DNA of 22,080 bases from Iamia sp052038315. Lineage in GTDB: Bacteria > Actinomycetota > Acidimicrobiia > Acidimicrobiales > Iamiaceae. The stretch covers positions 1 through 22,080 of the forward strand of contig JBQGCF010000375.1 in NCBI GenBank assembly GCA_052038315.1. The letters are read 5' to 3'. Below the pieces are notes generated by a model, which was not told the DNA's origin, made no database searches, and was given only the letters and a program-made list of their open reading frames with translations. Shown piece by piece: positions 21,208-22,080 of the stretch; within the stretch, counting starts at the first letter, position 1, and each line of letters starts with the position of its first letter. The translations under genes were made by a program, and so were the position numbers.

Positions 21208-22080
21208 ATGACCGCCGCAGCCCGTCGCACCGCTCGTGCCGTGCTGGTGCTGCTCGTGGCCGTGCTGGCGACGCTGGCCGCACCGGCGCGGGCCGGGGCG
21301 GAGGCGCCGTACGGCACGACCGACGACCGGGTCGAGGCGGCGGCGTGGTGGCTGACGAGCGAGCTGGACCGGGTCGCCGCCGGGAAGCCGGTCGACGTCG
21401 GCCTGGTGCTCGACGACGTCCTCGCCCTGCTCGCCCTGGGCTACGAGCGCGACACCGTCGACCGGGTGCTGACGGCGATCGAGCCCCGCCTCGGCGCCTA
21501 CGCCGTGCCGGGCGGCGTGGCCACCGCCGGGGCCCTGGGCAAGACGCTCGTGGTCGCCCTGGCGACCGGGCGGGGCGGCCGCTACGGCGGCATCGACCTC
21601 GAGGCCGAGCTGCGGGCCACCATCGTCACCGAGGGCCCCCGGGCCGGCGAGGTGCCCACCTACCGCGGCGCCCCCTCGGGCCAGGGGTTCACCCAGTCGT
21701 GGGCGATCCTGGGCCTGGCCCGGACCGGCGCCGGCGTACCCCCGGCGACGGTCGACTGGCTGCTGCGGATGCAGTGCCCGACCGGCGCCTTCCGGGCCGC
21801 CTACCCGACCCGCCCCACCGACCCCTGCCCCGGCGGCGGCCACGTCGACGCCACCGCCATCTCGATCCAGGCCCTCCTCGCCGTCCCCGGCCGGTCGGCG
21901 GTGGTCGACGCCGCCATCGGGCGGGCCGCGACCTGGCTGGAGGGCGTCCAGCACGGCGACGGCGGCTTCGACGACGGCGACCGGGCCCCGGCCAACACCA
22001 ACAGCACGGGCCTGGCCGCCCAGGCCCTGCGCGCCGCCGGGCGCGGCGCCGCCGCCGGGGCCGCCCGCTCCTGGGTGGAG
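21208..22080 (+). CDS. Secreted prenyltransferase/squalene-cyclase-like alpha-toroid protein under B12 control, 3' end cut by window
   Basis: The frame is open from ATG 21208 to the window end, giving 291 visible residues. GGAGG (21193-21197) lies ten bases upstream. An Arg-containing start plus a Leu/Val-rich stretch (about 11-24) ending near APARAGA is a signal peptide. The mature part shows repeated helix-pair units of the alpha-toroid type: QGFTQSWAILGLARTG, then CPTGAFRAAYP, GHVDATAISIQALLAV, WLEGVQHGDGGFDDG, NTNSTGLAAQALRAAG. This fold is shared by prenyltransferases, terpene cyclases and the N-terminal domain of vertebrate intrinsic factor and transcobalamin. A cobalamin riboswitch directly upstream makes B12 capture or uptake a reasonable role. 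Two Cys residues (in MQCP and DPCP) could form a disulfide. The missing 3' part would show whether a DUF4430-like B12-binding domain follows. Confidence 0.85.
   Translation, partial: MTAAARRTARAVLVLLVAVLATLAAPARAGAEAPYGTTDDRVEAAAWWLTSELDRVAAGKPVDVGLVLDDVLALLALGYERDTVDRVLTAIEPRLGAYAVPGGVATAGALGKTLVVALATGRGGRYGGIDLEAELRATIVTEGPRAGEVPTYRGAPSGQGFTQSWAILGLARTGAGVPPATVDWLLRMQCPTGAFRAAYPTRPTDPCPGGGHVDATAISIQALLAVPGRSAVVDAAIGRAATWLEGVQHGDGGFDDGDRAPANTNSTGLAAQALRAAGRGAAAGAARSWVE

Overview
The window is very GC-rich, with codon third positions almost always G or C. It carries a mycothiol-dependent-type isomerase, LAxTG-like wall sorting, actinobacterial anchored-repeat surface proteins and many apparently leaderless genes. 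This points to an actinobacterium, plausibly Acidimicrobiia; that placement is inferred from gene content only. I see no insertion sequence, phage gene, CRISPR array, tRNA or rRNA.

Positions 1-8859 (minus strand) hold one compact operon for a metal ABC importer of the anchored-repeat type. In transcription order it encodes a lipoprotein substrate-binding protein, a membrane-anchored surface protein, an ATPase, a permease, a wall-sorted protein with three domain copies, a secreted protein ending in DUF4214 repeats, and a further secreted protein cut by the window start. Six of the seven products reaching or crossing the envelope carry the same His-containing surface domain or a version of it: seven copies in five proteins, one of them circularly permuted inside the substrate-binding protein. 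Metal ligands and Fur/Zur-like sites suggest zinc. This is the most distinctive system in the window.

Positions 8878-14374 (minus strand) hold an ABM-type monooxygenase, a mycothiol-dependent-type isomerase, a MerR-type regulator coupled to an esterase, and a three-part FAD oxidoreductase fusion directly downstream of a TetR regulator. Good candidate promoters or operators sit before the MerR and FAD genes.

Positions 14441-17325 hold a double-GNAT acetyltransferase, a cupin, a group III truncated haemoglobin, a perfect 19-bp hairpin, and a MerR-like regulator with a cobalamin-binding domain. Positions 17322-20770 (minus strand) hold class I ribonucleotide reductase, nrdA then nrdB.

Positions 20771-21207 are regulatory: an nrd promoter with tandem repeats, a spaced pair of near-palindromes, and a strong cobalamin riboswitch with its own promoter. 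The riboswitch leads into a secreted alpha-toroid protein cut by the window end, a candidate extracellular B12-related protein. Cobalamin is thus a second theme of the right end. A recurring layout, a TANNNT -10 hexamer exactly six bases before ATG, suggests leaderless transcription of many of these genes.
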